Below, in pieces: positions 25,842 through 34,271 of a DNA stretch of 42,882 nucleotides. The notes beneath the pieces are model-generated. The model saw only the letters and a program-made list of their open reading frames with translations, searched no databases and was not told where the DNA came from. The translations under genes were made by a program, and so were the position numbers. Source of the DNA: ZLKRG08 sp046048895 (GTDB taxonomy: Bacteria; Actinomycetota; Actinomycetes; Nanopelagicales; Nanopelagicaceae); the NCBI GenBank assembly GCA_046048895.1, contig JBJOFF010000008.1, positions 1 through 42,882 of the forward strand, in the 5' to 3' direction. Numbering within the stretch: the stretch's first letter is position 1; every line of letters begins with the position of its first letter.

Positions 25842-26473
25842 CAAACGACTCCGTAAAGACGATCACCTGCATCGCCCAGACCAGGAACGATGTATCCATG
25901 TTCATTTAATTTCTCATCAACTGCGCCAGTTACTAGATGCACATTGGTATTTGGGAATGCATCACCAACTGCTTTGATTCCTTCTGGAGAAGAAATAATG
26001 CAAATTGCAATAATGTCAGTTGCGCCTAAATCTAGTAGATATTGAATTGCAGCAATCAACGTGCCACCAGTTGCCAACATTGGATCGAGGATAAAACATT
26101 GGCGACCTTTTAGATCTTTCGGTAATCGATTTGCATATGTAGATGCTTGCAAAGTTTTTTCATCACGCACCATGCCGAGAAATCCGATTTCGGCATTTGG
26201 CATCAACTTAACCATGCCTTCCAACATGCCAAGACCAGCGCGCAGAATTGGAACTACAACTGGAGTCGGTTTTGACATCGCCACCCCGGTCATTGGTGAA
26301 ACCGGTGTCTTGATTGCCTTCGGCTCAATCTTTACTTCTCGGGTCGCTTCGTAAGAAAGGAGCGTGACGAGCTCTTCGACCAGATGGCGGAAAGTTGGCG
26401 AGTCCGTTTTCTCATCACGGAGCACCGTCAATTTATGCGCAATTAAAGGATGGTCAGCAACATGTACTTTCAT
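25841..26473 (-). CDS. upp: Uracil phosphoribosyltransferase
   Basis: 210 aa. The PRPP-binding motif is DPMLATGGTLIAAIQYL, with the uracil-binding C-terminal GYIVPGLGDAGDRLYG and the N-terminal HPLIAHKLTVLRDEKT. It salvages uracil to UMP. First gene of the upp-malic enzyme-dedA operon. A TAAGGT box 7 nt before the ATG is a possible leaderless -10; the -35 is not convincing. Confidence 0.97.
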   Translation of the reverse strand: MKVHVADHPLIAHKLTVLRDEKTDSPTFRHLVEELVTLLSYEATREVKIEPKAIKTPVSPMTGVAMSKPTPVVVPILRAGLGMLEGMVKLMPNAEIGFLGMVRDEKTLQASTYANRLPKDLKGRQCFILDPMLATGGTLIAAIQYLLDLGATDIIAICIISSPEGIKAVGDAFPNTNVHLVTGAVDEKLNEHGYIVPGLGDAGDRLYGVV

Positions 26474-26568
26474 AATGCCTACCTTACAGGGCTTTCAAAT
26501 ACTAAGAAGTAGTGCAAAACTTGTCGCAAGCAGATTTCTTATAGAGAACTATTAGAAAGGCAGTGACA

Positions 26569-27030
26569 ATGAACTCAGACGTTGATTTCGCCGTTGCTGC
26601 TTGGCACGAGAGCGGAACTTGGAATTTAGAGATCTTGCCAGACCCTTATAACTTGGGTTCAGTAATTAAGGAATTGCAGAGCCATCAAACAAATGGCGGT
26701 GCGCTTGCTTTAATTGCTATTGATGAAGAATTTTTTATATTGGTCCGAGTTTTAGGTACTCACATCAGTCTTTTTATTAGCGATGTAACTTGCGCTTTAG
26801 ATTATGAAGTAGCTAGCGAATTTCTTGAGATTGCAGATTTACCTTCACCTGAAGATGATGATGAACCGCTACCTGGTGGACACATGGACATCATCACCGA
26901 TTTGGGAATGGGCCACATGGAGCTAGAAGCATTATGCGATGACACCGAGTTATTCCCAGATGAGCAATTAGAAGCGATTGCAAAGAGATTAGGTTTCTCA
27001 GAAGAGTTTGTTGAGCTCTTAGAGTTATGA
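26569..27030 (+). CDS. tRNA adenosine deaminase-associated protein
   Basis: 153 aa, acidic, no membrane segment. This is the conserved actinobacterial gene that regularly precedes tadA. The N-terminal part (FAVAAWHESGTWNLEILP) is followed by an acidic central stretch (SPEDDDEPLPGG) and a C-terminal helix pair ending EEFVELLEL. Its exact function is unknown; a partner role for TadA is suggested by constant linkage. Start ATG 26569 is chosen because AGAAAGG (26554-26560) lies 8 nt upstream. It overlaps tadA by 4 nt (ATGA). Confidence 0.88.
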   Translation: MNSDVDFAVAAWHESGTWNLEILPDPYNLGSVIKELQSHQTNGGALALIAIDEEFFILVRVLGTHISLFISDVTCALDYEVASEFLEIADLPSPEDDDEPLPGGHMDIITDLGMGHMELEALCDDTELFPDEQLEAIAKRLGFSEEFVELLEL

Positions 27031-27479
27031 AATATGAAGAAGCGATGGCGAAAGCCATCGAATTAGCGCGCGCTGCTGCATCCGCAAGCGGAGATGTTCC
27101 AGTCGGTGCAATTATTTTGAATCAAAGTGGTGAAGTGATTGCTACCGGTGCTAATCAAAGAGAGATGTCCCATAACCCAGTTGCGCATGCAGAAATGATT
27201 GCAATTCAAAAAGCAGCTAGCGCAATTGGGAATTGGCGGCTAGATGGTTGTACTTTAATCGTGACTTTAGAACCATGCGCTATGTGCGCAGGTGCAATTG
27301 CACAAGCTCGCATACCGCGTTTAGTTTTTGGCGCATGGGACGAGAAAGCTGGCGCAGTTGGTTCACAATGGGATTTACTTAGAGATCCGCGCCAATTGCA
27401 TAAGCCAGAGGTAGTAGCAGGTGTTTTAGCCGATGAATGCGCCGCTTTACTAGCGGAGTTCTTTCAAGAAAAACGCTAG
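27027..27479 (+). CDS. tadA: tRNA-specific adenosine deaminase
   Basis: 150 aa zinc deaminase that converts A34 to inosine in tRNA-Arg(ACG), itself encoded at 13.2 kb in this window. Zinc site and catalytic residues: H54 and E56 (NPVAHAEMIAI), C84 and C87 (TLEPCAMCAGAI). The usual DVPVGA N-terminal motif is present. It ends in a CTAG that supplies the stop codon of both tadA and the convergent permease gene (4-nt overlap). Confidence 0.96.
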   Translation: MKYEEAMAKAIELARAAASASGDVPVGAIILNQSGEVIATGANQREMSHNPVAHAEMIAIQKAASAIGNWRLDGCTLIVTLEPCAMCAGAIAQARIPRLVFGAWDEKAGAVGSQWDLLRDPRQLHKPEVVAGVLADECAALLAEFFQEKR

Positions 27480-29821
27480 TGCAGTAATTCGTAATTCGGA
27501 TTGAGAATAGTTAATAGTCCGTCGACTTCACCGACCATGCCTTCAGCGCGTAGCTGTGCGCCTACATCTAATCCAGCTAGAGATCGACGACCTAAGAATT
27601 GCAGGGTAATTCCACCCGATTCATCCCACATTTCAACTTCTAGCATCGGAGCTTGATTTGCAGGAGAGGTGCGAATTGCAGTTACGCGTCCTTGAACCTG
27701 TGCGCGTTTACGCCAAACTACCTCGCCAATCTTGATTACCTTTTCGGAGTAATGGCTAACTGGTTCAAAATTTGCCGGAGGCACCATTCGTTTAGCAGGT
27801 TCAATTGTCTGCTCTTTCACGACTTTCGGTTCTTCATCATGCGAACCATGAATATTAAATGGACCCTCTTCAAGTAAACGAACCACATCGAAAGGAATAA
27901 TCGTCGCAACAACTCTTGGTAATTGCGAAATTGGAGCCGCAATTTGTTCTGCTGTTTGATCATGCAGAATCTTTCCTAGAATTCGTGAATATGTGCGACG
28001 TGGAAGCAAGAGTGTTAATTCATGGTTGCCATCAGCAGTTGCTCGAATTGAATAATCCAAAGCGGCATTAGGTAAGCGGCGATCAGGGCAGTCAATTAAT
28101 TCAAGCGAAACATCGGCAAGTGCTGGTGTTTCTGCCCAAGCTCTCTTAATTTCATCTGCACGACGATCATCAATTACAAAATGAACCGCACTTAAAGTGT
28201 GTGGATTTAAACTACGTGCATAACGAACCGCACCAACAGTTGCTAGATCTACGTTATCAACTAAAACGGTTACATCATGGCGTGCAATAGACGTGGCACG
28301 TGATTGTTCTTGCGCCAGAGAAAGTACTGCTTGCTCGCGTACATATCGGCGATTTAAACGAAGTAGTGACAGCACAGCGATTGGCGCAATTAAAAGAATA
28401 ATCCAAGCGCCTTCTGTGAATTTCACTATGGAAAATACAATTACTACTACTAATGAAATAACGCCGGCTAAACCATTTAAAAGAATCTTGGCTTTCCAAT
28501 TGCTTGTTTTGTTCTTTCTGGCATGTCTAGCCATACCAAAACCTGAAAGCGTAAAACCGGTAAATACACCAAGCGCATAAAAAGCCACCAAGTGTTCTAC
28601 GGATGCACCAGTTGTAACCACGAAAATTACTGCGCCTACCGCTAAGAAAATAATGCCATTAGAGAATGCCAAACGGTGTCCACGCTTTGAGAGCTGCTTA
28701 GGCAAGAAACCATCGGTAGCTACGAAGTTACAGAGAATAGGGAATGCGGAATAAGTGGTATTTGCACCTGCGAAGAGAATTAAAGTGGTCGCAAATTGCA
28801 CATAAATAAACCAGAAATTTCCAAATGTGCTATCGCCCATTACTGATTTAGCAATTTGGGAAATCACAGTTGGTGATCCTGATTCGTAAGGAAGCGCGTA
28901 GATTTTGTGCGCAAACCAAGAGACGCCAAGGACTAAAGAGCCAAGCAGAATCGACATAATAATCAGAGTCTTCTTGGCATTTTTAGCTTCTGGTACTTCA
29001 AAGAGCGCCACGCCATCGGAGATTGCTTCAAGTCCAGTTAGTGATGAACCACCATTTGCAAAAGCGCGAAGCAGAATGAAGATGGCAGCTGCACTTAACA
29101 AACCTTGTTCGGTGCCTATATGCACCGCACCTTCTTGTTTGGTAGATAACTGTTCCAGTGAGCCATTAAATAATTTGTATAGCCCAACCATGAACACTAC
29201 ATACATACCACCGATGAATAAATAAGTTGGTGCCGCGAAAGCTTTTCCGGCTTCTTTAACACCACGTAAATTTCCATAAGTTAAGAATGCAATTACAAAG
29301 AGCACCATCGGTACTTTGTATGGTGCCAAATCGGGGAAAGTTGAGATAATCGCAAGCACACCAGCACTTGCTTGAACCGCCAAAGTAACGATGTAATCCA
29401 ACATTAAAGCGACTGCCGCAATAATTGAAGTTGTTGGACCAAAGTTATCTCTAGAGACTATATATGCGCCACCTGTTTTGGTGTAGACATCAATTACGTT
29501 TGTATAAGAGAGCGTGATGATGGTCAAAATTATTAGAACTACATAAGTAAGTGGCATTAGTAAGGTAAAGGCAGCTAATCCAAATGCAGGTAACAGCGCC
29601 AAAAGAATCTGTTCTGAACCATATGCGGAAGATGAGATGCAGTCAGAAGACAAGATGCCAAGTGCGAAGCGCTTCTTTAATCTTTGATAGCTCAAGGTAT
29701 GGCGATTTAGCGGGCCACCCAGAATGCGCTTCTTAATTTTGTAAGAGATTGGATCTTCTAGGTGTGCGTGATCTTGCAATGCGACGGGCGCTGGAGCGCC
29801 ATCCGTCCAAGATTTAGCCAT
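27476..29821 (-). CDS. APC-family amino-acid permease with C-terminal OB-fold domain
   Basis: 781 aa, about 100 residues longer than typical actinobacterial relatives. Residues about 40-490 form an APC permease with twelve helices; SYQRLKKRFALGILSSDCIS and SSAYGSEQILLALLP carry the first-helix substrate motif. About 500-690 is a cytoplasmic region (TVLVDNVDLATVGAVRYARS) like those of this permease group. Residues about 698-781 look like an OB-fold: VVWRKRAQVQGRVTAIRTSP, LEVEMWDESGGITLQFLGRR, LRAEGMVG and LTILNPNYEL. ATG 29821 has no adjacent ribosome site. A perfect AAGGAGGT lies 5 nt before an in-frame ATT at 29833, so the true start may be that ATT. Confidence 0.88.
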   Translation of the reverse strand: MAKSWTDGAPAPVALQDHAHLEDPISYKIKKRILGGPLNRHTLSYQRLKKRFALGILSSDCISSSAYGSEQILLALLPAFGLAAFTLLMPLTYVVLIILTIITLSYTNVIDVYTKTGGAYIVSRDNFGPTTSIIAAVALMLDYIVTLAVQASAGVLAIISTFPDLAPYKVPMVLFVIAFLTYGNLRGVKEAGKAFAAPTYLFIGGMYVVFMVGLYKLFNGSLEQLSTKQEGAVHIGTEQGLLSAAAIFILLRAFANGGSSLTGLEAISDGVALFEVPEAKNAKKTLIIMSILLGSLVLGVSWFAHKIYALPYESGSPTVISQIAKSVMGDSTFGNFWFIYVQFATTLILFAGANTTYSAFPILCNFVATDGFLPKQLSKRGHRLAFSNGIIFLAVGAVIFVVTTGASVEHLVAFYALGVFTGFTLSGFGMARHARKNKTSNWKAKILLNGLAGVISLVVVIVFSIVKFTEGAWIILLIAPIAVLSLLRLNRRYVREQAVLSLAQEQSRATSIARHDVTVLVDNVDLATVGAVRYARSLNPHTLSAVHFVIDDRRADEIKRAWAETPALADVSLELIDCPDRRLPNAALDYSIRATADGNHELTLLLPRRTYSRILGKILHDQTAEQIAAPISQLPRVVATIIPFDVVRLLEEGPFNIHGSHDEEPKVVKEQTIEPAKRMVPPANFEPVSHYSEKVIKIGEVVWRKRAQVQGRVTAIRTSPANQAPMLEVEMWDESGGITLQFLGRRSLAGLDVGAQLRAEGMVGEVDGLLTILNPNYELLH

Positions 29822-29838
29822 AACAGGTTTAATGATAG

Positions 29839-29846
29839 ACCTCCTT
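29839..29846 (-). promoter_or_regulatory. Perfect Shine-Dalgarno sequence displaced from the ATG of the permease
   Basis: AAGGAGGT on the minus strand lies 17 nt before the first ATG (29821) but 5 nt before an in-frame ATT (29833-29831). It therefore either serves a non-AUG start or is inefficiently spaced. Confidence 0.6.
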
Positions 29847-29852
29847 CGCTCG

Positions 29853-29881
29853 TTTGGAGTATTTAAGTTAAAAGGTATGCT
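29853..29881 (+). promoter_or_regulatory. Leaderless promoter of the succinate-semialdehyde dehydrogenase gene
   Basis: TTTGGA (29853-29858), a 17-nt spacer and TATGCT (29876-29881) end 6 nt before the ATG at 29888, so transcription should start at or next to the start codon. No Shine-Dalgarno sequence is present. Confidence 0.6.
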
Positions 29882-29887
29882 CTTTTC

Positions 29888-31306
29888 ATGCGCACAGAGT
29901 TATATATCGATGGCCAATGGGTAAAAGGCAGTTCCACCACACCTGTTTATGACCCAGCGGATGGATCTGTTATTGCCGAAGTTCATTTAGCAAACGATTC
30001 ACAATGTGAAGCGGCAATAACTGCTGCGCATAATGCGCAGGCTGAATGGGCCAAAACTGCGCCGAGAGTGCGTTCAGAGATTTTGCGTAAAGCATTTGAA
30101 ATTATGACTTCAGAGCTAGAAACTATTGCAACTTTAATTTCAAAAGAGAATGGCAAAGCGATGCCGGATGCGCGCGGTGAAGCTGCATACGCTGCCGAAT
30201 TTTTCCGCTGGTTCGCTGAAGAGACAGTTCGCGTGGAAGGCGATTTCCGTAAATCACCATCTGGCGATAAAAGAATTTTGGTTACACATCAACCAATCGG
30301 AGTTTCACTTTTAATTACACCTTGGAACTTCCCGGCCGGAATGGCCACCAGAAAGATTGGTCCAGCAGTTGCCGCAGGTTGCACCATGATTTTAAAACCA
30401 GCTGGCGAAACTCCACTTACCGCGCTACATATCGTGGACATTATGGAACGCGCTGGTCTTCCAAAAGGTGTACTCAATGTAATTCTTCCCGAAGATACCG
30501 GACCGCAAATTTCAAAGATGCTTCACGATCCGCGCGTAAAGAATCTTTCCTTTACCGGTTCTACTGCAGTTGGTAAGCATTTAATTAAAGAGGCAGCTGA
30601 CCAAGTAATTCGATGCTCAATGGAACTTGGTGGCAATGCACCGGTAATTGTTCTGGATGATGCCAATATTCAAACTGCAGTCTCTGCAATTCTTTTAGCA
30701 AAGATGCGTAATGGTGGTGCAGCTTGCACATCTGCAAACCGTATCTTTGTGCAAAAAGGTATCGCGGAAGAATTTATTGCTGCATTTACCAAAGCTATGG
30801 ATGGCTTTGTAATGGGCCGTGGCACCGATGACGGTGTGACACTTGGCGCTTATGTTTCGGTTAAAGAACGCGACAAAATAAGCGATTTAGTTGACGAAGC
30901 AATTAAAAACGGCGCTGCAGTACGCACCGGTGGCAAGAAGCCAGAAGGTAACGGCGCTTTCTATCCGGCAACTGTTATGACGGTAGATAAGTACAACTCA
31001 ATTTTGAAACATGAAATCTTTGGCCCAGTTGCACCAATTGTCATCTTTAAAAGCGATGAAGAAGGAATCGCGCTTGCAAATGACACCGAGTTCGGACTTA
31101 TTAGTTATGTATTCAGCGGAGAACTTGGCCGTGCTATTCGTACCGCTGAAGCGATGGAATCTGGAATGGTTGCAATCAATAAAGGTGTAATTAGTGATCC
31201 AGCTGCACCATTCGGTGGCGTTAAACAATCTGGTTTAGGTCGCGAAGGCGGTTTTGATGGAATTCACGAATTCCTGGAAACCAAATACATCGGCTTCGAA
31301 CTTTAG
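29888..31306 (+). CDS. gabD: NAD(P)-dependent succinate-semialdehyde dehydrogenase
   Basis: 472 aa aldehyde dehydrogenase. Catalytic set visible: N147 (TPWNFPA), K170 (LKPAGETPL), E246 (MELGGNAPVIV), C280 (RNGGAACTSANRIFV) and the C-terminal GLGREGG. The substrate-region pattern and overall similarity fit the SSADH (GabD) group, which converts succinate semialdehyde to succinate, but related semialdehydes cannot be excluded by eye. It is transcribed alone from a leaderless-type promoter and ends 3 bp before the antisense tRNA-Ser gene. Confidence 0.88.
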   Translation: MRTELYIDGQWVKGSSTTPVYDPADGSVIAEVHLANDSQCEAAITAAHNAQAEWAKTAPRVRSEILRKAFEIMTSELETIATLISKENGKAMPDARGEAAYAAEFFRWFAEETVRVEGDFRKSPSGDKRILVTHQPIGVSLLITPWNFPAGMATRKIGPAVAAGCTMILKPAGETPLTALHIVDIMERAGLPKGVLNVILPEDTGPQISKMLHDPRVKNLSFTGSTAVGKHLIKEAADQVIRCSMELGGNAPVIVLDDANIQTAVSAILLAKMRNGGAACTSANRIFVQKGIAEEFIAAFTKAMDGFVMGRGTDDGVTLGAYVSVKERDKISDLVDEAIKNGAAVRTGGKKPEGNGAFYPATVMTVDKYNSILKHEIFGPVAPIVIFKSDEEGIALANDTEFGLISYVFSGELGRAIRTAEAMESGMVAINKGVISDPAAPFGGVKQSGLGREGGFDGIHEFLETKYIGFEL

Positions 31307-31309
31307 GAG

Positions 31310-31394
31310 CGGAGGATGAGGGATTTGAACCCTCGATAGGTTTCCCTATACACGCTTTCCAAGCGTGCGCACTCGGCCGCTATGCGAATCCTCC
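31310..31394 (-). tRNA. tRNA-Ser (anticodon GGA)
   Basis: On the minus strand, acceptor GGAGGAT/ATCCTCC, anticodon stem CACGC/GCGTG with loop TTGGAAA (anticodon GGA, reading TCC/TCT), a long variable arm (TAGGGAAACCTA) and T-loop TTCAAAT. The discriminator is G; CCA is not encoded. Its 5' end faces the A/T-rich island. Confidence 0.95.
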
Positions 31395-31423
31395 ATTCAC
31401 GCAATTAATGCGGAATACCTGAG

Positions 31424-31438
31424 ATAATAACTTATTAT
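31424..31438. promoter_or_regulatory. 15-bp palindrome at the GT87 start codon
   Basis: ATAATAA (31424-31430), a central C and TTATTAT (31432-31438) form a perfect inverted repeat that runs into the ATG (31437-31439). It includes a -10-like TAATAA 6 nt before the ATG. It may be a leaderless promoter, an operator, or chance symmetry in very A/T-rich DNA. Confidence 0.3.
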
Positions 31439-32657
31439 GTATCAAGATTGTAGATCAAAGACTCAAATAGTGCTTGCAAACATATATTTGATAACCCTAG
31501 TAATTTACTATGGTATTCAAAAGCAAGTAGATTTTGCAGTTTTTTGGTCTGCTGGTCGGGCTTTTATCAAAGGGCAAGACCCATATTCTCTAACAGCTCA
31601 AGAAGCTTCAGGTTGGCATATGTTTATAAATGCCCCCACGTCATTAATATTCTTTGGCGTTCTCGGATTATGTCCACTTATCGTGGCATCATTTTTATTT
31701 CGTATAGTTTCAATTCTAACAATTTATTTAGTAGCAAGAATTTCACATAGTTCTTTTGGAATACCAAAACACATAACATATTCTGTTTTTCTACTTTCCG
31801 TGCCTTTCAGAACAACGATTGGAAGTGGACAAGTTGGCTTAATTGTTTTATTGGCAATTGTGAAATTGATAAGTCTAATTTACCAAAATGATTTAGTTAA
31901 AAATAAAAGAAATTTCATGATTGGCACGGTTTGTTGTTTTTCTATTCTCTCTTTTAAACCATATATGTTTATCGGAATCGCAATCTTACTCTTAGTTATA
32001 AGAAAAATAAATCTACTACTTATTTCTATATTGTCTTTTGTTTTCGTAACAATCTGTATGAGCCTTAAATTTAATCTGATAAAACTTTGGCTTTCTAATG
32101 TGGCAGTTGTAGGCGAATTAACTTTAGAAGAAGCAAATAACTCTTCGATTATTGCATTTGTAAACAGAATCTCAAACCAACAATGGCTTGCAATTATTTT
32201 CTACATTACAATTAACGCGCTAATAGTGTGTATAATGCTTACGAAATCTAATGACTTCTTGCGAATTTCCTTATCTCTGTGCCTGAGTATCACATTGTCA
32301 CCCTACATTCATCATCAGGATTATTTGGTAACAATCATGGCGTCATTATTAGTATGTAAATTTTATTCAAACTCAGAAGTTCGAAAGTTTGAATCCCTAT
32401 TAGGAGTGGGTTTGCAACCCAACTCATTGGTTTTTACTTTCATATACGAAATATGGCGCTTTGCGAAACGTGACAAGGTAAATTATTCCAAAATAATTTC
32501 AATGATTGCCATCTTTCTAACTTGTTTTAATGCCATATGTTGGCATGTTAATAAACTTAACTTAGCCTTTTTTGTTTATGATGGAACTTATATATTTTGG
32601 GTTCTAATTCTAACTTTTATTACATTAAGTAAATCAAGAAAAATTACTATTTATTAA
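31437..32657 (+). CDS. GT87-type (DUF2029) integral membrane glycosyltransferase
   Basis: 406 aa with about ten hydrophobic helices and a catalytic loop pattern near the N-terminus: VDFAVFWSAGRAFIKGQDPYS, the signature of polyprenol-phosphate-mannose-dependent GT-C enzymes of family GT87. A second family spot is LSPYIHHQDYLVTIMA. Such enzymes add sugars on the outer face of the membrane. Codon use is much more A/T-rich (frequent ATA, AGA, TTA) than in the flanking core genes. Its 3' end overlaps the convergent methyltransferase gene by 11 nt. The GT2 gene nearby could make its lipid-linked donor. Confidence 0.82.
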   Translation: MYQDCRSKTQIVLANIYLITLVIYYGIQKQVDFAVFWSAGRAFIKGQDPYSLTAQEASGWHMFINAPTSLIFFGVLGLCPLIVASFLFRIVSILTIYLVARISHSSFGIPKHITYSVFLLSVPFRTTIGSGQVGLIVLLAIVKLISLIYQNDLVKNKRNFMIGTVCCFSILSFKPYMFIGIAILLLVIRKINLLLISILSFVFVTICMSLKFNLIKLWLSNVAVVGELTLEEANNSSIIAFVNRISNQQWLAIIFYITINALIVCIMLTKSNDFLRISLSLCLSITLSPYIHHQDYLVTIMASLLVCKFYSNSEVRKFESLLGVGLQPNSLVFTFIYEIWRFAKRDKVNYSKIISMIAIFLTCFNAICWHVNKLNLAFFVYDGTYIFWVLILTFITLSKSRKITIY

Positions 32658-33327
32658 TTTTGTAAATTGCTAAAATTGAAATTCCAAAAGGAAATTTGAA
32701 ATTAATTTTTCTTTCAATTCTCAATAAGAAATCGATAGTTTGGTCAAGAAGGTAATTTCTATTTTTTAGTTGGCTAACAATTTTTCTATTGATCTTACGG
32801 TAAAAGAATACTGGTAAAAAAAGACTAGAAAAAAGGTATTGTATGTCTAACTCCTCAGCATTAAAATTAGTCATAAGTTCTTGCAGAGTAAAAATAGAAT
32901 ATCTTCTATAATGTTTTAGATAGTCATCATGCCCACTCCAGAGTATTTGGTGAGCAGGCACAGTGATTATTAAATATCCTTCGCTAGCAGCTTTGTCGAA
33001 CAAAGTTTTGAGTAGTTCTTCTGGATTTATTAAATGTTCGAGAACATCTGTTAAGAGATAGGCGTCAGCAACTACCGGCTCATTAGAATATTTGAATTTA
33101 TCAAAAGATTGAGTAAGTTCGTCCAGATAATTTATGTCGGTCGCTACGACTGATTTTACTAAATCCTTGTTTAGTAATTGTTTGCTAAAAATTGCTGACC
33201 CGGCACCAACATCATTGAGTACCTCTACTTTTCTTGGTAGGGAGTTTAGAAATTTCTCTATATAGAAGTATTTGTGCTTGTAGTACCAATGATTTTCAGC
33301 GTTTTCTAGGTTCTCAATTAGGTCCAT
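32647..33327 (-). CDS. Class I SAM-dependent methyltransferase
   Basis: 226 aa. The SAM-binding strand-loop is seen as EVLNDVGAGSAIFSKQLL, the acidic end of strand 2 as VVATDIN, and motif post-I/II as LLTDVLEHLINPEELLKTL. HYRRYSIFTLQELM in the C-terminal half is often found in methyltransferases encoded beside cell-surface glycosyltransferases. The substrate is unknown, probably a sugar or lipid-linked intermediate. A/T-rich codon use matches its two neighbours. The start lies 5 nt after the GT2 stop on the same strand, suggesting co-transcription. Confidence 0.82.
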   Translation of the reverse strand: MDLIENLENAENHWYYKHKYFYIEKFLNSLPRKVEVLNDVGAGSAIFSKQLLNKDLVKSVVATDINYLDELTQSFDKFKYSNEPVVADAYLLTDVLEHLINPEELLKTLFDKAASEGYLIITVPAHQILWSGHDDYLKHYRRYSIFTLQELMTNFNAEELDIQYLFSSLFLPVFFYRKINRKIVSQLKNRNYLLDQTIDFLLRIERKINFKFPFGISILAIYKINK

Positions 33328-33332
33328 AAGAG

Positions 33333-34067
33333 TTACTTTTCCTTAATTCGAAGCACTGAGATTAGTTCATACATAATTCGAGGTATCTGGATTAATTTTA
33401 TTTTTGACCCTTTTATATCACTCCAAGATTTAATCGGAAACTCTATGATTTTTAGTTCATCGAGTCCTATTCGATATATTAACTCAACATCTATAAACCA
33501 TCTTGTTCTAAATTTTTGGTTTAGTAATTCATTTTGAATCAAATATGTTTTAAAGATTTTAAGGCCACATTGTGGGTCATAAATTTTAATCTTCGAATTA
33601 AAATTTAAAATAGTAGAAATAGTCCTGCCAAAAAAATGCCTCCAAGGATTTCGATTAATTTCATGACCTGCAAGTTTTACGCGGGAGGCAAAAAATGCAC
33701 TATTTGCGCCATCATTATTAGCAAAATTTACAATTTGTAAAACATCATTTTGACCAAAAGCGCAGTCTGCATCTAAAAAACCAACGTATTCCGAATCGTA
33801 GCTCTTTAAGGAATATAGGATACCTTCTCTAATTGCATCAGCTTTGCCACAGTTTTTGGTAACGGAGATAATGTCAGAATAGTTACTAAAATTACTTTTC
33901 AAGATTGATAAAGTATCGTCAGTAGATCCGTCGTCAACAAAAATCACTTTACAACCTATATTCAAGAGATTGGGTAAAAGTTCATTATAGTATTCAATTT
34001 TTAATCTCTGGGATTCATTGAAACAGGGTATAATTAAAACAGTTCTAATACTATTTTTAATAGTCAC
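33333..34067 (-). CDS. GT2 polyprenyl-phosphate-sugar synthase-like glycosyltransferase
   Basis: 244 aa from GTG. VLIIPCFNESQRLKIEYYNELL, KVIFVDDGSTDDTLSIL, GKADAIREGILYSL and GFLDADCAFGQNDV (DxD) are the dolichyl/polyprenyl-phosphate glucose or mannose synthase pattern (Alg5/DPM1-like). IYDPQCGLKIFKTYL and RTRWFIDVELIYR match the catalytic C-terminal half. It lacks C-terminal membrane helices. GTG 34067 is favoured by AAGGGG 8 nt upstream and because the family domain begins right after it. With the GT87 enzyme it would form a donor-maker/donor-user pair. A/T-rich like the other two island genes. Confidence 0.86.
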   Translation of the reverse strand: MTIKNSIRTVLIIPCFNESQRLKIEYYNELLPNLLNIGCKVIFVDDGSTDDTLSILKSNFSNYSDIISVTKNCGKADAIREGILYSLKSYDSEYVGFLDADCAFGQNDVLQIVNFANNDGANSAFFASRVKLAGHEINRNPWRHFFGRTISTILNFNSKIKIYDPQCGLKIFKTYLIQNELLNQKFRTRWFIDVELIYRIGLDELKIIEFPIKSWSDIKGSKIKLIQIPRIMYELISVLRIKEK

Positions 34068-34151
34068 CTGGTTAGCCCCTTTTACTGCGCATTTACTGAA
34101 GTATCTTAGTGCACGGAGTGTTGCTAATAATTTTTTTTTGATTAAACTTCC

Positions 34152-34248
34152 GACCAGATCCTCCGCGCGACGACATCGCGCTGAACTCCCCCAGGGCAGG
34201 AATGCAGCAAGGGTAGGTGTGCTCTGGCGGGTGTGCGGAGGGTCCCTT
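34152..34248 (+). ncRNA. ffs: Small SRP RNA (4.5S RNA)
   Basis: The conserved apical domain is present: CCCAGGGCAGGAATGCAGCA followed by GGGTAGGTGTGCTCTGG, which forms the internal loops and tetraloop bound by Ffh. The long basal helix closes with GATCCTCCGC (34157-34166) pairing with GCGGAGGGTC (34235-34244). It lies directly upstream of dnaX, as is common in actinobacteria. It is the RNA part of the signal recognition particle that targets membrane proteins. Exact ends are approximate. Confidence 0.92.
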
Positions 34249-34271
34249 ATATAAAAACGACTTATATAAGG
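34245..34271. repeat. Perfect inverted repeat between SRP RNA and dnaX
   Basis: CCTTATATAA (34245-34254) and TTATATAAGG (34262-34271) are separated by 7 nt. The unit CTTATATAA occurs as a direct repeat 15 nt apart (34246 and 34261). No T-run follows, so a normal terminator is unlikely; RNA end-processing hairpin or a regulator site upstream of dnaX are possible. Confidence 0.55.

Noticed and set aside
31310..34140. Genomic island integrated at the tRNA-Ser 3' end
   Set aside because: The island lies on the 5' side of the tRNA, no integrase gene is present and no duplicated tRNA 3' end was seen at the far border.
34245..34271. Rho-independent terminator of the SRP RNA
   Set aside because: The inverted repeat is A/T-rich and not followed by a T-run; listed as a repeat instead.
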